A stretch of DNA of 64,000 bases from Peptostreptococcaceae bacterium (GCA_902363255.1 CABIZO010000002.1:558001-622000); one strand, 5' to 3'; shown: positions 9,331 through 19,870, counted from the stretch's first letter. Notes: generated from the sequence alone by a model not told the origin. Program-made: numbers and translations.

Positions 9331-10920
9331 ATGGATAAAGCTAAGGAAAATTATAGAATAGGAGAAGTAAGAATAGTATCGGCAGATCAAATAAAAAAAG
9401 AATTTGGTCGTAATGTTTCTTATGATGAAAAAAGATTTTTTTGTACTAACTGTGGTGAATATGTTAGCTACGTTAATAGAGATAAAGGGAAGACCTTTTT
9501 TAGGCATGTAAAAAAAACTGAAGAGAGTATAGAATGTGACTTAAGAATAGATTCTCAAAGTCAACTTACAGTATATCAAAAAGTGGGAATGCCGATTTAC
9601 CTTAAAAAATGTGGTAGCAGGAATTTTAGTTTACATATTGGATTTTATGCAATAGATAACAAAGCAATATCTTCATTATCAAAAGAGAGTATTACAATTT
9701 CATCAACAAAAAACAATTATAGATTGGGAAATAAATACTTTATAGATAATATTAATTTTTCTTCGAACACAACGACTTTAAAGCTAATAAATTTTGCATC
9801 TCCAAAATACAAAATATTGTATTCCTCTCAAGAAGCTAGAAGAATATTAGGTAATATTTGGGGGAATGAAACAGAAGGAATTAATGAAAATGGTGCTTTA
9901 TTTAAATTTACTGAAAATGGTGGAAGAAAGATAAGAATTAACGAAGAAATTTCTACAGAAACAGATTATTATTGTATAACTCGAGATAATATGAAAATTA
10001 GAGGATTATATGGAATAGAAAATGAAGAAATAGGGAGTGTTTCATTAATAAATGGAACATATAAGGTATATAAGATAAGGATAAAATTTAATTCATGTAA
10101 TAGTAAAACGTTATGTGAATTTTTTAGAGAAAATTTTAAAGTTAGTCTAGTAAATAAACCTTCTGAAATAATATCGATATGGCCTCCAAATATAAACTAT
10201 GATAAAAATATTGAAATATTTTATAATAAAAACAATCTGTTATTATTAAAATCAACTCAAATCAACTCGAAAGCATTTATACATAGAACAGGACATTTCT
10301 CAGAGATTAATTTAAATAAAATAGACGATAAGAAATACATATTTAGAGTGTCTCCAATTTCTTTTGAAAGAGCTATAAATATAAATGATGAGTATAATTC
10401 TGAATATTTTCTTGTTTCTAATTATAAAAATAAAACTAATTCATTTAGTAATGAATTAATACTAAGAGATATAAATGAAAATATTATTCAACATGGTATT
10501 TATAATGAACTCCCTGTAGATAGGAAATTGAAGATATGTTCAAATTCTGAAGTTGAAATTTTACATTATAGAAATAATATTATTTTTAAAGTATATGTGA
10601 TTAAATCACCAATTTATGAAATAGAAGATTTAAAGTATAATGACAAGTTAGTTGTGAAAATAGGATTAAAGAAAACTACCTTAGTAGAGTATAAAATGAT
10701 AAAAGAAAGAAATAAAAAGTATTTTATTGATGATAATGCAGTTTATAAGAAGCTAAAAAGTTTAAATTGTGTATTTGAGCCAGTAGATACTTTTACAAGA
10801 GTTATATTAAAACAACTTAAAGATTATCCTAAGACATATAATTTGGTTAAATCATATGTAGTGATAAATCAAATACCAATAGGGGCAAAGAAAATTTTAA
10901 AACAGATACAATTTAAATAA
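9331..10920 (+). CDS. Zinc-finger protein, first gene of a Druantia-like operon
   Basis: A 529-aa protein that I do not recognise beyond its N-terminus. Residues C38, C41, H59 and C69 (FFCTNCGEYV, FFRHVKK, ECDLR) form a probable zinc site like the CoiA-type N-terminal finger. The remainder is lysine- and asparagine-rich, mainly predicted beta, with no enzyme motif that I can see. The start at 9331 follows a gagggg site; an upstream in-frame TTG at 9319 is less likely. It is the first of four genes spaced by 14 bases or overlapping, ending with the giant DEAH helicase. Its size and position recall DruB of type I Druantia, but that is positional inference and needs a profile search. It could recognise nucleic acid for the complex. 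Confidence 0.6.
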   Translation: MDKAKENYRIGEVRIVSADQIKKEFGRNVSYDEKRFFCTNCGEYVSYVNRDKGKTFFRHVKKTEESIECDLRIDSQSQLTVYQKVGMPIYLKKCGSRNFSLHIGFYAIDNKAISSLSKESITISSTKNNYRLGNKYFIDNINFSSNTTTLKLINFASPKYKILYSSQEARRILGNIWGNETEGINENGALFKFTENGGRKIRINEEISTETDYYCITRDNMKIRGLYGIENEEIGSVSLINGTYKVYKIRIKFNSCNSKTLCEFFRENFKVSLVNKPSEIISIWPPNINYDKNIEIFYNKNNLLLLKSTQINSKAFIHRTGHFSEINLNKIDDKKYIFRVSPISFERAININDEYNSEYFLVSNYKNKTNSFSNELILRDINENIIQHGIYNELPVDRKLKICSNSEVEILHYRNNIIFKVYVIKSPIYEIEDLKYNDKLVVKIGLKKTTLVEYKMIKERNKKYFIDDNAVYKKLKSLNCVFEPVDTFTRVILKQLKDYPKTYNLVKSYVVINQIPIGAKKILKQIQFK

Positions 10921-10934
10921 TTTAGGGAGGAATT

Positions 10935-12932
10935 ATGAGTTACTCTGAAATAAAAGAAATAATTGATAATACTATAAAGAAATACAATGAAAAGGAATTT
11001 TATGATTTAATAGACTTTATTGATAATAAGGATCTTATTGAGCCGTTAAAAAAGACAAGTAAGGTATTTGCTCCATATATAAGAGGATTTAGAGTGGACA
11101 AATTAGATAAGAATAAATTAAAAGAGATATATTTTAAGTGTTTATATAAAAAAGAAGAGCCTATTTTAGAGGGGAAATTATCAGAAATAATTAACAGAAA
11201 CTCAATAAATATTAAAAAAATGCTAGAGGCTCAGCTAGTAGATATAGAATATATAACTGAAAATATAGAAAACGATAAAGAATTACTAGATAAAGTAATA
11301 GATATTCTACTTGAGACTCGATACGGAGAAAATATAGTGTTATCTTTAAAATTTATAAATATAGATTTAGATGAGCCTACAATCTGTTATATAGAAGAAA
11401 AAACTAAGTATCATAATCTAATGAAAGAAGAAAAGAAAAAATTAACTTTAGAATTTAATAAGAAATTAAAAGAAAAAGAAAAAGAATTTAATAAAATAAT
11501 AAGAAACAAAGATAATGATTTAAAAGATTTACATTTATCAATAAATAGTATAAATAAAAACTTTACATTAGAAATCGAAAATAAGAAAACAGAAATATCT
11601 AGATTAAAAGAAAGATTTGATAATGAAAAAAAAGAGTTAAATTTAAAATATGAAAGACAAAGACAGAAAATAGATGTATTAAATAGCAATTTAGAAAAGA
11701 ATGTTCAAGAGTATGTGAAATTAGAGGAAACAAAGGATAAAATAATAGATGAAAATAGAAAGTTATTATTATTAATTGAAGATAAATATATCCAATATGA
11801 TGAATATGCAAAATCAAGATGGAAAAATGAAAATAAAGATCTACTATTTGAAAAAGAAGAGATAGAAGAAAGTATCCAAGAATTAATGGTGAAAAAACAA
11901 TTGCTTGAAGAAGAGTTATCTATATTAAAAAAAGATAAAGAAACTGTGGAAATAGCTATCAATTTATTAGAAAATAACTCAAAAAAATTTATAGATAATA
12001 TTAGCTATATAATGAATAGAATTGGTAGAAATAATAAAATTGAAACTACTGAAAATATAACATCAAAAATTATTAATAGTGAAACAAATAAAATAAACCA
12101 TGTATTAGGTTTAACTATAGAAGACGAACCTGAGATAAAAGAAGATAAGTTTGATTTTATGGATGATCTAGCAGAGAATTTTAAATTTATAGGAATTGGT
12201 AATGAGTATATATATGAGTTAGCTAAATATGTATATGCAACAATTGCAAATAAAATGGGGTTATTTGTAATGGGATATAATAATAGATTATTCGCTAATG
12301 CTTTATCATACCTAATAAGTAATTCATCAGCAGATATAATAGTAATGTCACCAGGATTTATAGATAGTCAGGAATTAGTACAAAAAGTTAACAATGCTAA
12401 AAGTAAAGTTGTACTTATAGAAAATGCAATAGATAATATTGCTGAGAGTGTATATATGCCATTAATTAAAGATAATAAAGATAAAATATTAATATTTTCA
12501 ATGGAGTCTAATGAAAATATTAATATAATTCCTAAGAGTATATTTAATTACTTAATGGTTGTTGATTTAGATCCAATTTTGGAGTTAGATCAAATTGAGG
12601 AATTATATTCAAGTATTACACCAAGTGAAATATTTAGTGTGGATAAAAATAATAATGAAAAAAGAAGCAAATTGCTAAATGGATTAAACAGTTTCTTAAA
12701 TTTAGGTAATTTTTCAAAACGTAAAATGATTGAGATAAACAATATTATAAATAATGTTAATTCAGAAAAGAATGAAGGAATTTACTGTTTATTACTCTTT
12801 GCTATAGGTGTTATATCCAAAAATCAAGATAGAGTAGAACAACTAGATAAGTTTATAAAAGAACAAAATTTTGAAAGTGAGAAATTAGATATTATAAAAC
12901 ATGTAATAGGGATGGATAACATAGATGAATAG
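10935..12932 (+). CDS. Coiled-coil protein with degenerate AAA-like C-terminal domain
   Basis: A 665-aa protein. Residues about 155-345 are long heptad-rich coiled coil (for example KEKEFNKIIRNKDNDLKDLH and ENKKTEISRLKERFD). After residue 400 a globular region begins: MGLFVMGYNNRLFANALSYL sits where an AAA+ Walker A would be but lacks GxxGxGK(S/T), and KVVLIENAIDNI resembles a Walker B strand. This suggests an inactive P-loop or AAA fold used structurally. A ggaggaatt site gives the start. It sits 14 bases after the zinc-finger gene and overlaps the next by 8 bases, so translation is probably coupled. Position and size fit DruC of type I Druantia, but I see no decisive motif. It may tether or bridge other subunits. 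Confidence 0.6.
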   Translation: MSYSEIKEIIDNTIKKYNEKEFYDLIDFIDNKDLIEPLKKTSKVFAPYIRGFRVDKLDKNKLKEIYFKCLYKKEEPILEGKLSEIINRNSINIKKMLEAQLVDIEYITENIENDKELLDKVIDILLETRYGENIVLSLKFINIDLDEPTICYIEEKTKYHNLMKEEKKKLTLEFNKKLKEKEKEFNKIIRNKDNDLKDLHLSINSINKNFTLEIENKKTEISRLKERFDNEKKELNLKYERQRQKIDVLNSNLEKNVQEYVKLEETKDKIIDENRKLLLLIEDKYIQYDEYAKSRWKNENKDLLFEKEEIEESIQELMVKKQLLEEELSILKKDKETVEIAINLLENNSKKFIDNISYIMNRIGRNNKIETTENITSKIINSETNKINHVLGLTIEDEPEIKEDKFDFMDDLAENFKFIGIGNEYIYELAKYVYATIANKMGLFVMGYNNRLFANALSYLISNSSADIIVMSPGFIDSQELVQKVNNAKSKVVLIENAIDNIAESVYMPLIKDNKDKILIFSMESNENINIIPKSIFNYLMVVDLDPILELDQIEELYSSITPSEIFSVDKNNNEKRSKLLNGLNSFLNLGNFSKRKMIEINNIINNVNSEKNEGIYCLLLFAIGVISKNQDRVEQLDKFIKEQNFESEKLDIIKHVIGMDNIDE

Positions 12933-13962
12933 TAAGGATGAAATATTGTATGAAATAAGCAGTGATTTAAAAATGCTAAGGTACGAAGGTGAAGATTTAG
13001 TACTATATAAATCAAGAGTTATATATTCTGCTTTATCGAATTGGATAAAAATATCAACATTAGATATTGATATACTAAATGATGTTCAAACAAATATTGG
13101 ACAAAGTAGAAAATATATTTCAAATAAAGCAAGTACATTTTTAAACAATATAATAGAAATCTTTCCTGAAGCAAGTATTTGGTTTTATCCTGATGATATA
13201 AAGGAGAAACCAGAAAAAATTATAATTGATAGATTAAAAAAATCGGGGGGAATCATCAAGTCTGGGTTTAATTCATACTTTGCTTTACCTAGTTATGAAG
13301 AATGTATAGTCGATAATGAAATTAAAGTTATTAGAGGTATAGAAAATAGAAATATACAAATGTATACAGGTTTAACACAATTAAAATTATCAGAAGTCAG
13401 TTTTGAAGTAGATAAGGATGAATTATTTGATTTTTATGGATTAGATAATCAGACAGCTAAAGAAATGTGGAAAATATATGTAAACAATGCTGAGTGGAAT
13501 AAAAGAAGTGATATTGATTGTCAAATTTTTAATAAATTCAGTAAAATTAATTTTTATAATAGTTGGAATGATGATTACAAACTAAGTGAAGGTGAAATAT
13601 CAATATATAAAGAGAATTATAGTGACTTTGGCATTATAAAAAAACTTAATAATGAAATATATACAAATAAGTTTAGTCAAGCAATAGTAGATAAATTTGA
13701 GATTAGAAGGTTTATGTATGCATTAAGGCATGAGGCAAATAACCAAGTCACAGCATATTATAAATTTTTAAATAACAAGAAACTAGTAGAGTTAAACTTA
13801 AAGTGCGCTCTACCAAATCATGAAACAGATATATTGTTAGCATTAGGATGGCCTAAAAACTCTATAATAGATACTAAAAATTTAATATTTAATGTTCATG
13901 TATGGAGATTTGTTAAACTTATTCTAGAAAACTTAAATATAATTATGAGGGAGATTGATTAA
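12925..13962 (+). CDS. Unknown protein of the Druantia-like operon
   Basis: A 345-aa soluble protein with no recognisable catalytic motif. Notable parts are PEASIWFYPDDIKEKPEKII near residue 80, VIRGIENRNIQMYTGLTQLK near 133 and the C-terminal ALPNHETDILLALGWP near 290. There are no transmembrane segments or cysteine clusters. The ATG lies inside the end of the upstream gene (8-base overlap), and its stop codon shares one base with the ATG of the giant helicase (TAATG), so the three proteins are probably made in fixed ratio. It occupies the DruD position in the order zinc-finger, coiled-coil, about 350 aa, helicase. The likely role is an accessory or adaptor subunit; I cannot say more from sequence. 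Confidence 0.55.
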   Translation: MNSKDEILYEISSDLKMLRYEGEDLVLYKSRVIYSALSNWIKISTLDIDILNDVQTNIGQSRKYISNKASTFLNNIIEIFPEASIWFYPDDIKEKPEKIIIDRLKKSGGIIKSGFNSYFALPSYEECIVDNEIKVIRGIENRNIQMYTGLTQLKLSEVSFEVDKDELFDFYGLDNQTAKEMWKIYVNNAEWNKRSDIDCQIFNKFSKINFYNSWNDDYKLSEGEISIYKENYSDFGIIKKLNNEIYTNKFSQAIVDKFEIRRFMYALRHEANNQVTAYYKFLNNKKLVELNLKCALPNHETDILLALGWPKNSIIDTKNLIFNVHVWRFVKLILENLNIIMREID

Positions 13963-16900
13963 TGAATAGATATGGAGTATCTAAAATACATAATGCTATT
14001 AAAGATAAATTGATTGATTATATTAAAGCGCAGTATTTATCGGAAAATCAATTGTTGATAGAAGCTTGTGAAGAAGATATAAATAAAAAAGGTTTTTTAT
14101 ACCAAGAACCATTTATAGAAGCCAATCCAGCATATGAGGTAGTAGATGATGGGATAATTAAAGCTAATATACCGAATGATGCAAAAAAAGTTTTAATGGA
14201 AATGTGTGATAATAAATTAGGAGTATTTAAAAATCCATTTAAACATCAGATTGATGCTTTAGAGGGATTTTATAAAGATAAGGATTTATTTGTTGCTACA
14301 GGCACAGGTTCAGGGAAAACGGAATGTTTTATGTGGCCTATGGTAAGTAGTATTGTTGAAGAAGCAGTAAATAATCCAAGTAGTTGGGAGCAAACTGGAG
14401 TAAGAGCATTAATGCTATACCCAATGAATGCTTTAGTTTCAGACCAATTAGGACGTTTAAGAAGAATGATTGGTGATACTCAAGGTAAATTTAGAAGTGT
14501 GTTTTATAATAATGTAAATTCGACAAATTTAAGAATACCTAAATTTGGAATGTATACAGGTAGGACACCTTATCCAGGTGAAAAAGATAAAAATCAAGAT
14601 AAAGAATTAGCTAAAACGCTAGCTCAAGATTTATTAAATAAAGATGAAATAATAAAAAATAAATTAATTGATATTGGAAAATATCCAGCTAAATATAATT
14701 TGGAAGAATACGTAGATAACTTAATAGAAAGTAAACATATAACACATGATTATGATGCAGAGTTAATAACAAGACAAGAGATGCAGCAAATGTGTCCTGA
14801 TATACTTATTACAAACTATTCGATGCTTGAGTATATGTTAATTAGGCCTATAGAGCAATCAATATGGTCAAATACTAAAAAGTGGCTAAATAAGTCAGAA
14901 GAAAATAAATTACTAATTATAATAGATGAGGCTCATATGTATAGGGGAGCATCTGGTGGAGAAGTTTCACTATTAATTAGAAGATTACTTCATAAATTAA
15001 ATATAGGAAGAGATAAGGTAAGGTTCATTTTAACTAGTGCAAGTGTTCCGAAGGGAAAAGAGGATGAAATTGTAAATTTTGCATGTAATTTATCTGCACA
15101 AAGTACAAAAGATGCTAATTTTAAAATTGTTCATGGAACTATGCAACAGTTAAAAACAGATAATCTAATAGATATTGAAGTAAATAAATTATGTGAGATT
15201 AATGTTGATGAATTTCAGAAAAATGATGAAGAAAAAATAGAGGCAATTAATAGATTTATTTCTAGATATGAAGCAAAACATATATATACTAGTACATTAG
15301 AAGAATCTCAAGATAAATTATACTTGTTTTTGAGTAAAGTAAAACCAATGGTTGAGATTATGAAAATTTGTCGAGGCAATGGTGTATCTTATACTGAATT
15401 AGCACAGAAAGTTTTTCCAAATGAAAACTTAGAATTATCACAAAAAGCTATTCAAGCATTGCTTGGAATAGCGCCTTTAGCAAAAAATAAAGAAGGACAA
15501 GTATTATTCCCTGCTAGATTACACATGATGTTTAGAGGTTTACAAGGTATATATGCATGTAGTAATCCAAATTGTTGTGAGAAAGTATCCTATGATGGTA
15601 TTATTCTTGGAAAAATATACTTAAATGAAAAAAATAATACTTGTAAATGTTGTGGTAGTAAAGTATATGAATTAGTTAATGATAGAAGATGTGGAGCTTT
15701 ATTTTTTAAGGCATATGTAGATGAAAATGAAAGTGAACCTAAATTCATTTGGAATAGTTTAGGTGAACAGTTTGACGATACTATGAAAGAAGTACATTTA
15801 TATATAATGCCAGAAAGCAGAAAAATTGAAAAATCTAAAAATACTAGATTTGGATATTTAAATGCAATAACAGGCAGATTATATGAGGATGACACATATA
15901 GAGACAAAGAAGGGTTTATTTTTGTATCATATGAAAATAAAGCTCAAAAAGACAAACCAGATATGTTAACATATTATAATTGTCCTAAATGCGGAAAGTC
16001 TCACTTTAATGTAAGTGATTTTGTTACTAAGGGAAATGAGCCATTTTATAATATCGTGTCGGAACAGTTACGCATGCAACCACAGACCGTATTCGATGAA
16101 GAACTAATAAAGAAAACTCCAAATGCAGGTAGAAAAGTATTACTATTTTCAGATAGTAGACAAAGAGCAGCTTGTTTAGCAAAGGATTTAACAAGAGCTG
16201 CAGATGATGATACTGCAAGGAAAATAGTTGTAATGGCATGTAAACAATTGAATGAATGGGCTGAAAAAAATAATAAGTATCCTTCAATGGATTTACTATA
16301 TGTTGTATTTTTAGAAATAGCATATAAAAATAATCTGCAAGTTTTTTATGGTGAAGAGGGAACTGAATTTAAGAAACAACTTAAAGAACTTGGAGAACAA
16401 ATAGAAAAAAGAATTAAGAGAAATAGAGAAATAGATTATTCTTCTTTAAGTAGAAAATATCAAAATACCGTAAACTTATATAATGAACAAATACTAAAGT
16501 TAATGTGTAATAACTTTCGTTCTTTAACTGATATAGGTTTATGTTTTATTGAACCATGTGAAAGTGAAAGACAAGATATAGAAGATGAATTAGATGATTA
16601 TGACATAGATATGTCATGGAAAGACTTTTGTATTGTATTTTCTGCATGGGCTAATATTATTATGAAGGATTTATATTCTCTAGGTGGAAAAATTGATGAT
16701 CAAGTAAGAAGAAATATTAGATCCTCAAAGATAGAAAGATTTGGTCTAGCTGAAGATAAAAAGTTGCCTAAGCATATAATCAAAATACTCAAAGAAAATT
16801 ATAGTGATGAACAAATCAGTGTAATATATGACTGTTTTAAAAAATTTACTGAAAGTCCAGTGGGACATGATAAAAGATATTTGAATCTAAATTTAATAAC

Positions 16901-19199
16901 TCTTAAATATAATGAATATCAAAAGTGGTTCCATTGCAAAAAATGCTCAGGTGTGTTTTATAGTACTATAGGCGGACTATGCGCTCATTGTGGACATGAA
17001 AATGTAGAAGAAATGACAGAAAAAGATTTAGATAGATTTAAATTCTGGAGAGAACCAGTATTGAACTCTTTAGAAGGTAATGAATTAATTACGAGTATTA
17101 ATACAGAAGAGCATACAGCTCAATTATCGCATAAAGATCAACGACAAAAAATGTGGTCAACAACTGAAAATTATGAAATGAGATTTCAAGATGTACATGT
17201 AAATGATGAAATGCCAATAGATATATTAAGTTGTACAACGACTATGGAAGTTGGTATAGATATAGGTTCTTTAACGGCGGTAGGTCTTAGAAATATACCA
17301 CCAATGAGAGAAAACTATCAACAAAGAGCAGGGAGAGCAGGGAGAAGAAGTGCAGCTATTTCAAGCATAGTAACATTTACAGATAACGGACCTCATGATA
17401 TGTATTATTTTTTAAATCCTAAAGATATAATATCAGGTGAAGTAAGGTCGCCATGGATAGATGTGAAAAATAATAAATTAATATATAGACATCTTAACAT
17501 GGTTATGGTTTCAGAATTTTTATCAACTATTAATTGTAGCATTGACAAAATAGGTATTTCAGAATTTTTTAATATAAATTATGATAAGTTTTTTGAGTTT
17601 GTAAATGAATACGATTATTCTTCAAAAGTAAAAAAAGTATTAATACCAAATTATGAAGTTATAGATTTAGATGATTGGAAAAATCAATTAATCAAACAAT
17701 TAAATATGATACAAGAGAAAATTTCAAAAATGCCACAGGAATATCAAGATGAGGAAGGAAATTCAAAGGTTTTACTTGATGTATTATATGATGAAAGTTT
17801 TCTTCCAACTTATTCATTCCCTAAAAATGTTGTAGGATTATATATAGAAGATAAAAGTGGTAGAAATATAGAACAAAAACCAGAAAGAGCTCTTGATATG
17901 GCAATAAGTGAATATGCTCCAGGTCGTACTATTGTGGTAAATAAAAAAACATATAAATCAGGTGGTATATATAGTCATCATTCAAAATTTAAACATGGAT
18001 ATTTTGAAAAACCTGCTAGGCCATATTTTGAGAATAATGAATATTTTAAGGAATTATTCTCATGTAGCAATAAAGCGTGTGGATGGTTTGGAACTCAATG
18101 GCCTATAGATAATAAATGTCCATTCTGTAAAGGAGATGAGTTGAAAAGAGATAATCTTTTAAAACCATGGGGATTTGCGCCATTAAATGGAACTAGTATA
18201 CCAGAATCTGAAGCAGAAAATGAACTATCTTATGCTGAACAACCATGCTATTCTACTACACCGACGAAAGACGATATGATAGATACAGGTTATTCTAATA
18301 TTAGAAAAGCCAAAAGAGCGGATCAAACATTGATAATACTAAATAAAGGTCCTAAAGAGCAAGGATTTGAGGTATGTATGGATTGTGGTGCGGCAGTAAT
18401 TGGCTCTGAAGAATTAGATAAAAAAGTTAGAGAACCATATAAACGTTTCCAGAATAATAAGAGATGTTATCATTCAGACCATACTAATGTGGTATTAGGT
18501 CATTCATTTATGACAGATATGGTTGTTTTTGAAATTGTTTTAGATTGTGATATGATAAATACAAATATGGAAGATTTATGGATAAACTCAGCATCTATGA
18601 CATTGGCTGAGGCAATGGTATTGGCTGCAGGAAGACTATTAGATATTGAGTTTAATGAAATAAGAAGTGGCTATAGATTAAGGAGAGGACAAAATTGTGT
18701 ATACGTAGATATATTTTTATTTGATAGCTTATCAAGTGGTGCAGGATATAGTGCAGAATTAGCAAATAAATCAAATGAATTGCTTGAGTATACACTAGAA
18801 TTGTTAAAATCATGTGACTGCGATGAAGCTTGTCACAAATGCTTGAATCATTTTTGGAATCAGAGAATTCAGAATAGATTAGATAGAAACTTAGCAGTAC
18901 AACTTTTAGAATGGGGACAAAATAGAAAAATAGCAAGAGAGTATGATATTAAAGAACAAGAAAAGTTGTTTGAGCCACTTAAGCACCTTTTAGAATTAAA
19001 TAATGAGTATATAGTGGAAATTAGTGATGATGAAATTATAATTAAGAAAGGTAAAATTACTAAAAGAGTATGTGTACATCCTGCTATGTGGAATGTAAAT
19101 AATAGAAGTATAGGAAAAGATACAGTTTTCATTTCAGATAAACGAATTTTAAAGGCTCTTCCTAAATCGTATAATTATTTAATTAATTTACTTAAATAA
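13962..19199 (+). CDS. Giant DEAH-box helicase with C-terminal DUF1998 (DruE-like)
   Basis: A 1745-aa SF2 helicase. It shows Walker A ATGTGSGKTE (residues about 112-121), ALMLYPMNALVSDQ (motif Ia), DEAH at 322-325 within IIIDEAHMYRGASGGE, motif III TSASVPKG, VLLFSDSRQRAA near 724, and motifs V-VI CTTTMEVGIDIGS and QQRAGRAGRRS near 1119-1129. Several zinc clusters interrupt it (CSNPNCC and CKCCGS near 530-560, CPKCGKS near 675). The C-terminal third is DUF1998, with VCMDCGAAV and a final cysteine cluster SCDCDEACHKC (from C1618) as in the MrfA/YprA repair helicases. This architecture and length are the hallmark of DruE in Druantia defence. MrfA is much shorter and stands alone, and DISARM splits the two parts into separate genes. 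A terminator follows the stop. Confidence 0.85.
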   Translation: MNRYGVSKIHNAIKDKLIDYIKAQYLSENQLLIEACEEDINKKGFLYQEPFIEANPAYEVVDDGIIKANIPNDAKKVLMEMCDNKLGVFKNPFKHQIDALEGFYKDKDLFVATGTGSGKTECFMWPMVSSIVEEAVNNPSSWEQTGVRALMLYPMNALVSDQLGRLRRMIGDTQGKFRSVFYNNVNSTNLRIPKFGMYTGRTPYPGEKDKNQDKELAKTLAQDLLNKDEIIKNKLIDIGKYPAKYNLEEYVDNLIESKHITHDYDAELITRQEMQQMCPDILITNYSMLEYMLIRPIEQSIWSNTKKWLNKSEENKLLIIIDEAHMYRGASGGEVSLLIRRLLHKLNIGRDKVRFILTSASVPKGKEDEIVNFACNLSAQSTKDANFKIVHGTMQQLKTDNLIDIEVNKLCEINVDEFQKNDEEKIEAINRFISRYEAKHIYTSTLEESQDKLYLFLSKVKPMVEIMKICRGNGVSYTELAQKVFPNENLELSQKAIQALLGIAPLAKNKEGQVLFPARLHMMFRGLQGIYACSNPNCCEKVSYDGIILGKIYLNEKNNTCKCCGSKVYELVNDRRCGALFFKAYVDENESEPKFIWNSLGEQFDDTMKEVHLYIMPESRKIEKSKNTRFGYLNAITGRLYEDDTYRDKEGFIFVSYENKAQKDKPDMLTYYNCPKCGKSHFNVSDFVTKGNEPFYNIVSEQLRMQPQTVFDEELIKKTPNAGRKVLLFSDSRQRAACLAKDLTRAADDDTARKIVVMACKQLNEWAEKNNKYPSMDLLYVVFLEIAYKNNLQVFYGEEGTEFKKQLKELGEQIEKRIKRNREIDYSSLSRKYQNTVNLYNEQILKLMCNNFRSLTDIGLCFIEPCESERQDIEDELDDYDIDMSWKDFCIVFSAWANIIMKDLYSLGGKIDDQVRRNIRSSKIERFGLAEDKKLPKHIIKILKENYSDEQISVIYDCFKKFTESPVGHDKRYLNLNLITLKYNEYQKWFHCKKCSGVFYSTIGGLCAHCGHENVEEMTEKDLDRFKFWREPVLNSLEGNELITSINTEEHTAQLSHKDQRQKMWSTTENYEMRFQDVHVNDEMPIDILSCTTTMEVGIDIGSLTAVGLRNIPPMRENYQQRAGRAGRRSAAISSIVTFTDNGPHDMYYFLNPKDIISGEVRSPWIDVKNNKLIYRHLNMVMVSEFLSTINCSIDKIGISEFFNINYDKFFEFVNEYDYSSKVKKVLIPNYEVIDLDDWKNQLIKQLNMIQEKISKMPQEYQDEEGNSKVLLDVLYDESFLPTYSFPKNVVGLYIEDKSGRNIEQKPERALDMAISEYAPGRTIVVNKKTYKSGGIYSHHSKFKHGYFEKPARPYFENNEYFKELFSCSNKACGWFGTQWPIDNKCPFCKGDELKRDNLLKPWGFAPLNGTSIPESEAENELSYAEQPCYSTTPTKDDMIDTGYSNIRKAKRADQTLIILNKGPKEQGFEVCMDCGAAVIGSEELDKKVREPYKRFQNNKRCYHSDHTNVVLGHSFMTDMVVFEIVLDCDMINTNMEDLWINSASMTLAEAMVLAAGRLLDIEFNEIRSGYRLRRGQNCVYVDIFLFDSLSSGAGYSAELANKSNELLEYTLELLKSCDCDEACHKCLNHFWNQRIQNRLDRNLAVQLLEWGQNRKIAREYDIKEQEKLFEPLKHLLELNNEYIVEISDDEIIIKKGKITKRVCVHPAMWNVNNRSIGKDTVFISDKRILKALPKSYNYLINLLK

Positions 19200-19241
19200 C
19201 CAAATTACAAAATATAGAATGTTAAAATAATAGATATATTT

Positions 19242-19286
19242 ATTAAAGAAGGGATGAATTCAAATAGGATGAATCCCTTCTTTAAT
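19242..19286 (+). terminator. Terminator of the helicase operon
   Basis: Perfect 14-bp arms (attaaagaagggat and atcccttctttaat) around a 17-base loop, 43 bases after the stop of the giant helicase. The T-tract is weak (tttaatactt), but the stem is strong. Confidence 0.65.
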
Positions 19287-19320
19287 ACTTATAATGATAA
19301 ACATATCCCATAAATTTATA

Positions 19321-19447
19321 CACTATTACCAACACATCACTCAATTCACTAAAATTAACTTAGAAAATATAAAACTAGGGGTGAATTTAAGTGAGATACC
19401 CAAAGGATTTGGAGGAAACGGAATAGAAACATTTGACTATTGTACAG
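19321..19447. repeat. Deleted copy of the allE upstream region and gene segment
   Basis: This sequence matches 25483-25566 (upstream region and first codons of the allE-like gene) and then 25749-25799 (inside that gene). The segment between is missing, and the junction falls on CCAAAGGA, which occurs at both ends of the missing stretch in the intact copy. That is the signature of a deletion between short direct repeats after a segmental duplication. Confidence 0.85.
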
Positions 19448-19821
19448 AAAAAGATTATTGTGACAAATTACACAAATGGCTAACCTTCTTGATAAATCCA
19501 GAAGGAAAGGAGATGGATCTATTGAAAAAAGAAGACAATGAGATAAAGGAAGCTATGGATATACTTTATCAAATAAGTGGTGACAAAGAGCTAGTTCAAT
19601 TGGCAGAAATTAGAGACAAAGCAATACGAGATGAAAATGATAGATTAGAAGGTTCTAGAGAAGAAGGACGAAAAGAAGGTATCAAACAAGGTGTGGAAAA
19701 TGAAAAAATAGATACTGTATTAAGGCTGAAGAAGCTTGGTTTATCAATAGAGCAGATTGCTAAAGGTGTAGAATTAACTAATGAACAAGTTAAAGATATA
19801 TTAGATAAAAAATTAAATTAA
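19381..19821 (+). pseudogene. Chimeric fragment: allE segment joined to the C-terminus of an Rpn/PD-(D/E)XK transposase-like protein
   Basis: The frame can be read from GTG at 19381. The first 25 residues include GFGGNGIETFDYC, which belongs to the ureidoglycine aminohydrolase-like gene at 25553. From about 19450 it becomes the C-terminal half of an Rpn family protein: KWLTFLINPEGKEMDLL, LAEIRDKAIRDENDRLEGSR, the charged EEGRKEGIKQG and a final small helix-turn-helix-like part (LGLSIEQIAKGVELTNEQV). The N-terminal nuclease domain with the PD-(D/E)XK residues is absent, so it cannot be an active nuclease. I read it as recombination debris. A terminator follows at about 19836. Confidence 0.75.
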
Positions 19822-19832
19822 TCGTTACAAGA

Positions 19833-19870
19833 TAAAGGTATTACCTAAAGCCAGGTAGTACCTTTTTTAT
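19833..19870 (+). terminator. Terminator after the Rpn fragment
   Basis: aaaggtattacct and aggtagtaccttttttat pair through aaggta and tacctt and end in a six-T run. This matches the terminator expected at the end of the original Rpn gene. Confidence 0.6.

Noticed and set aside
13962..19199. DISARM locus
   Set aside because: DISARM splits the helicase (DrmA) and DUF1998 protein (DrmB) and carries a methyltransferase and a phospholipase D-like protein; here one polypeptide holds both and neither partner is seen.
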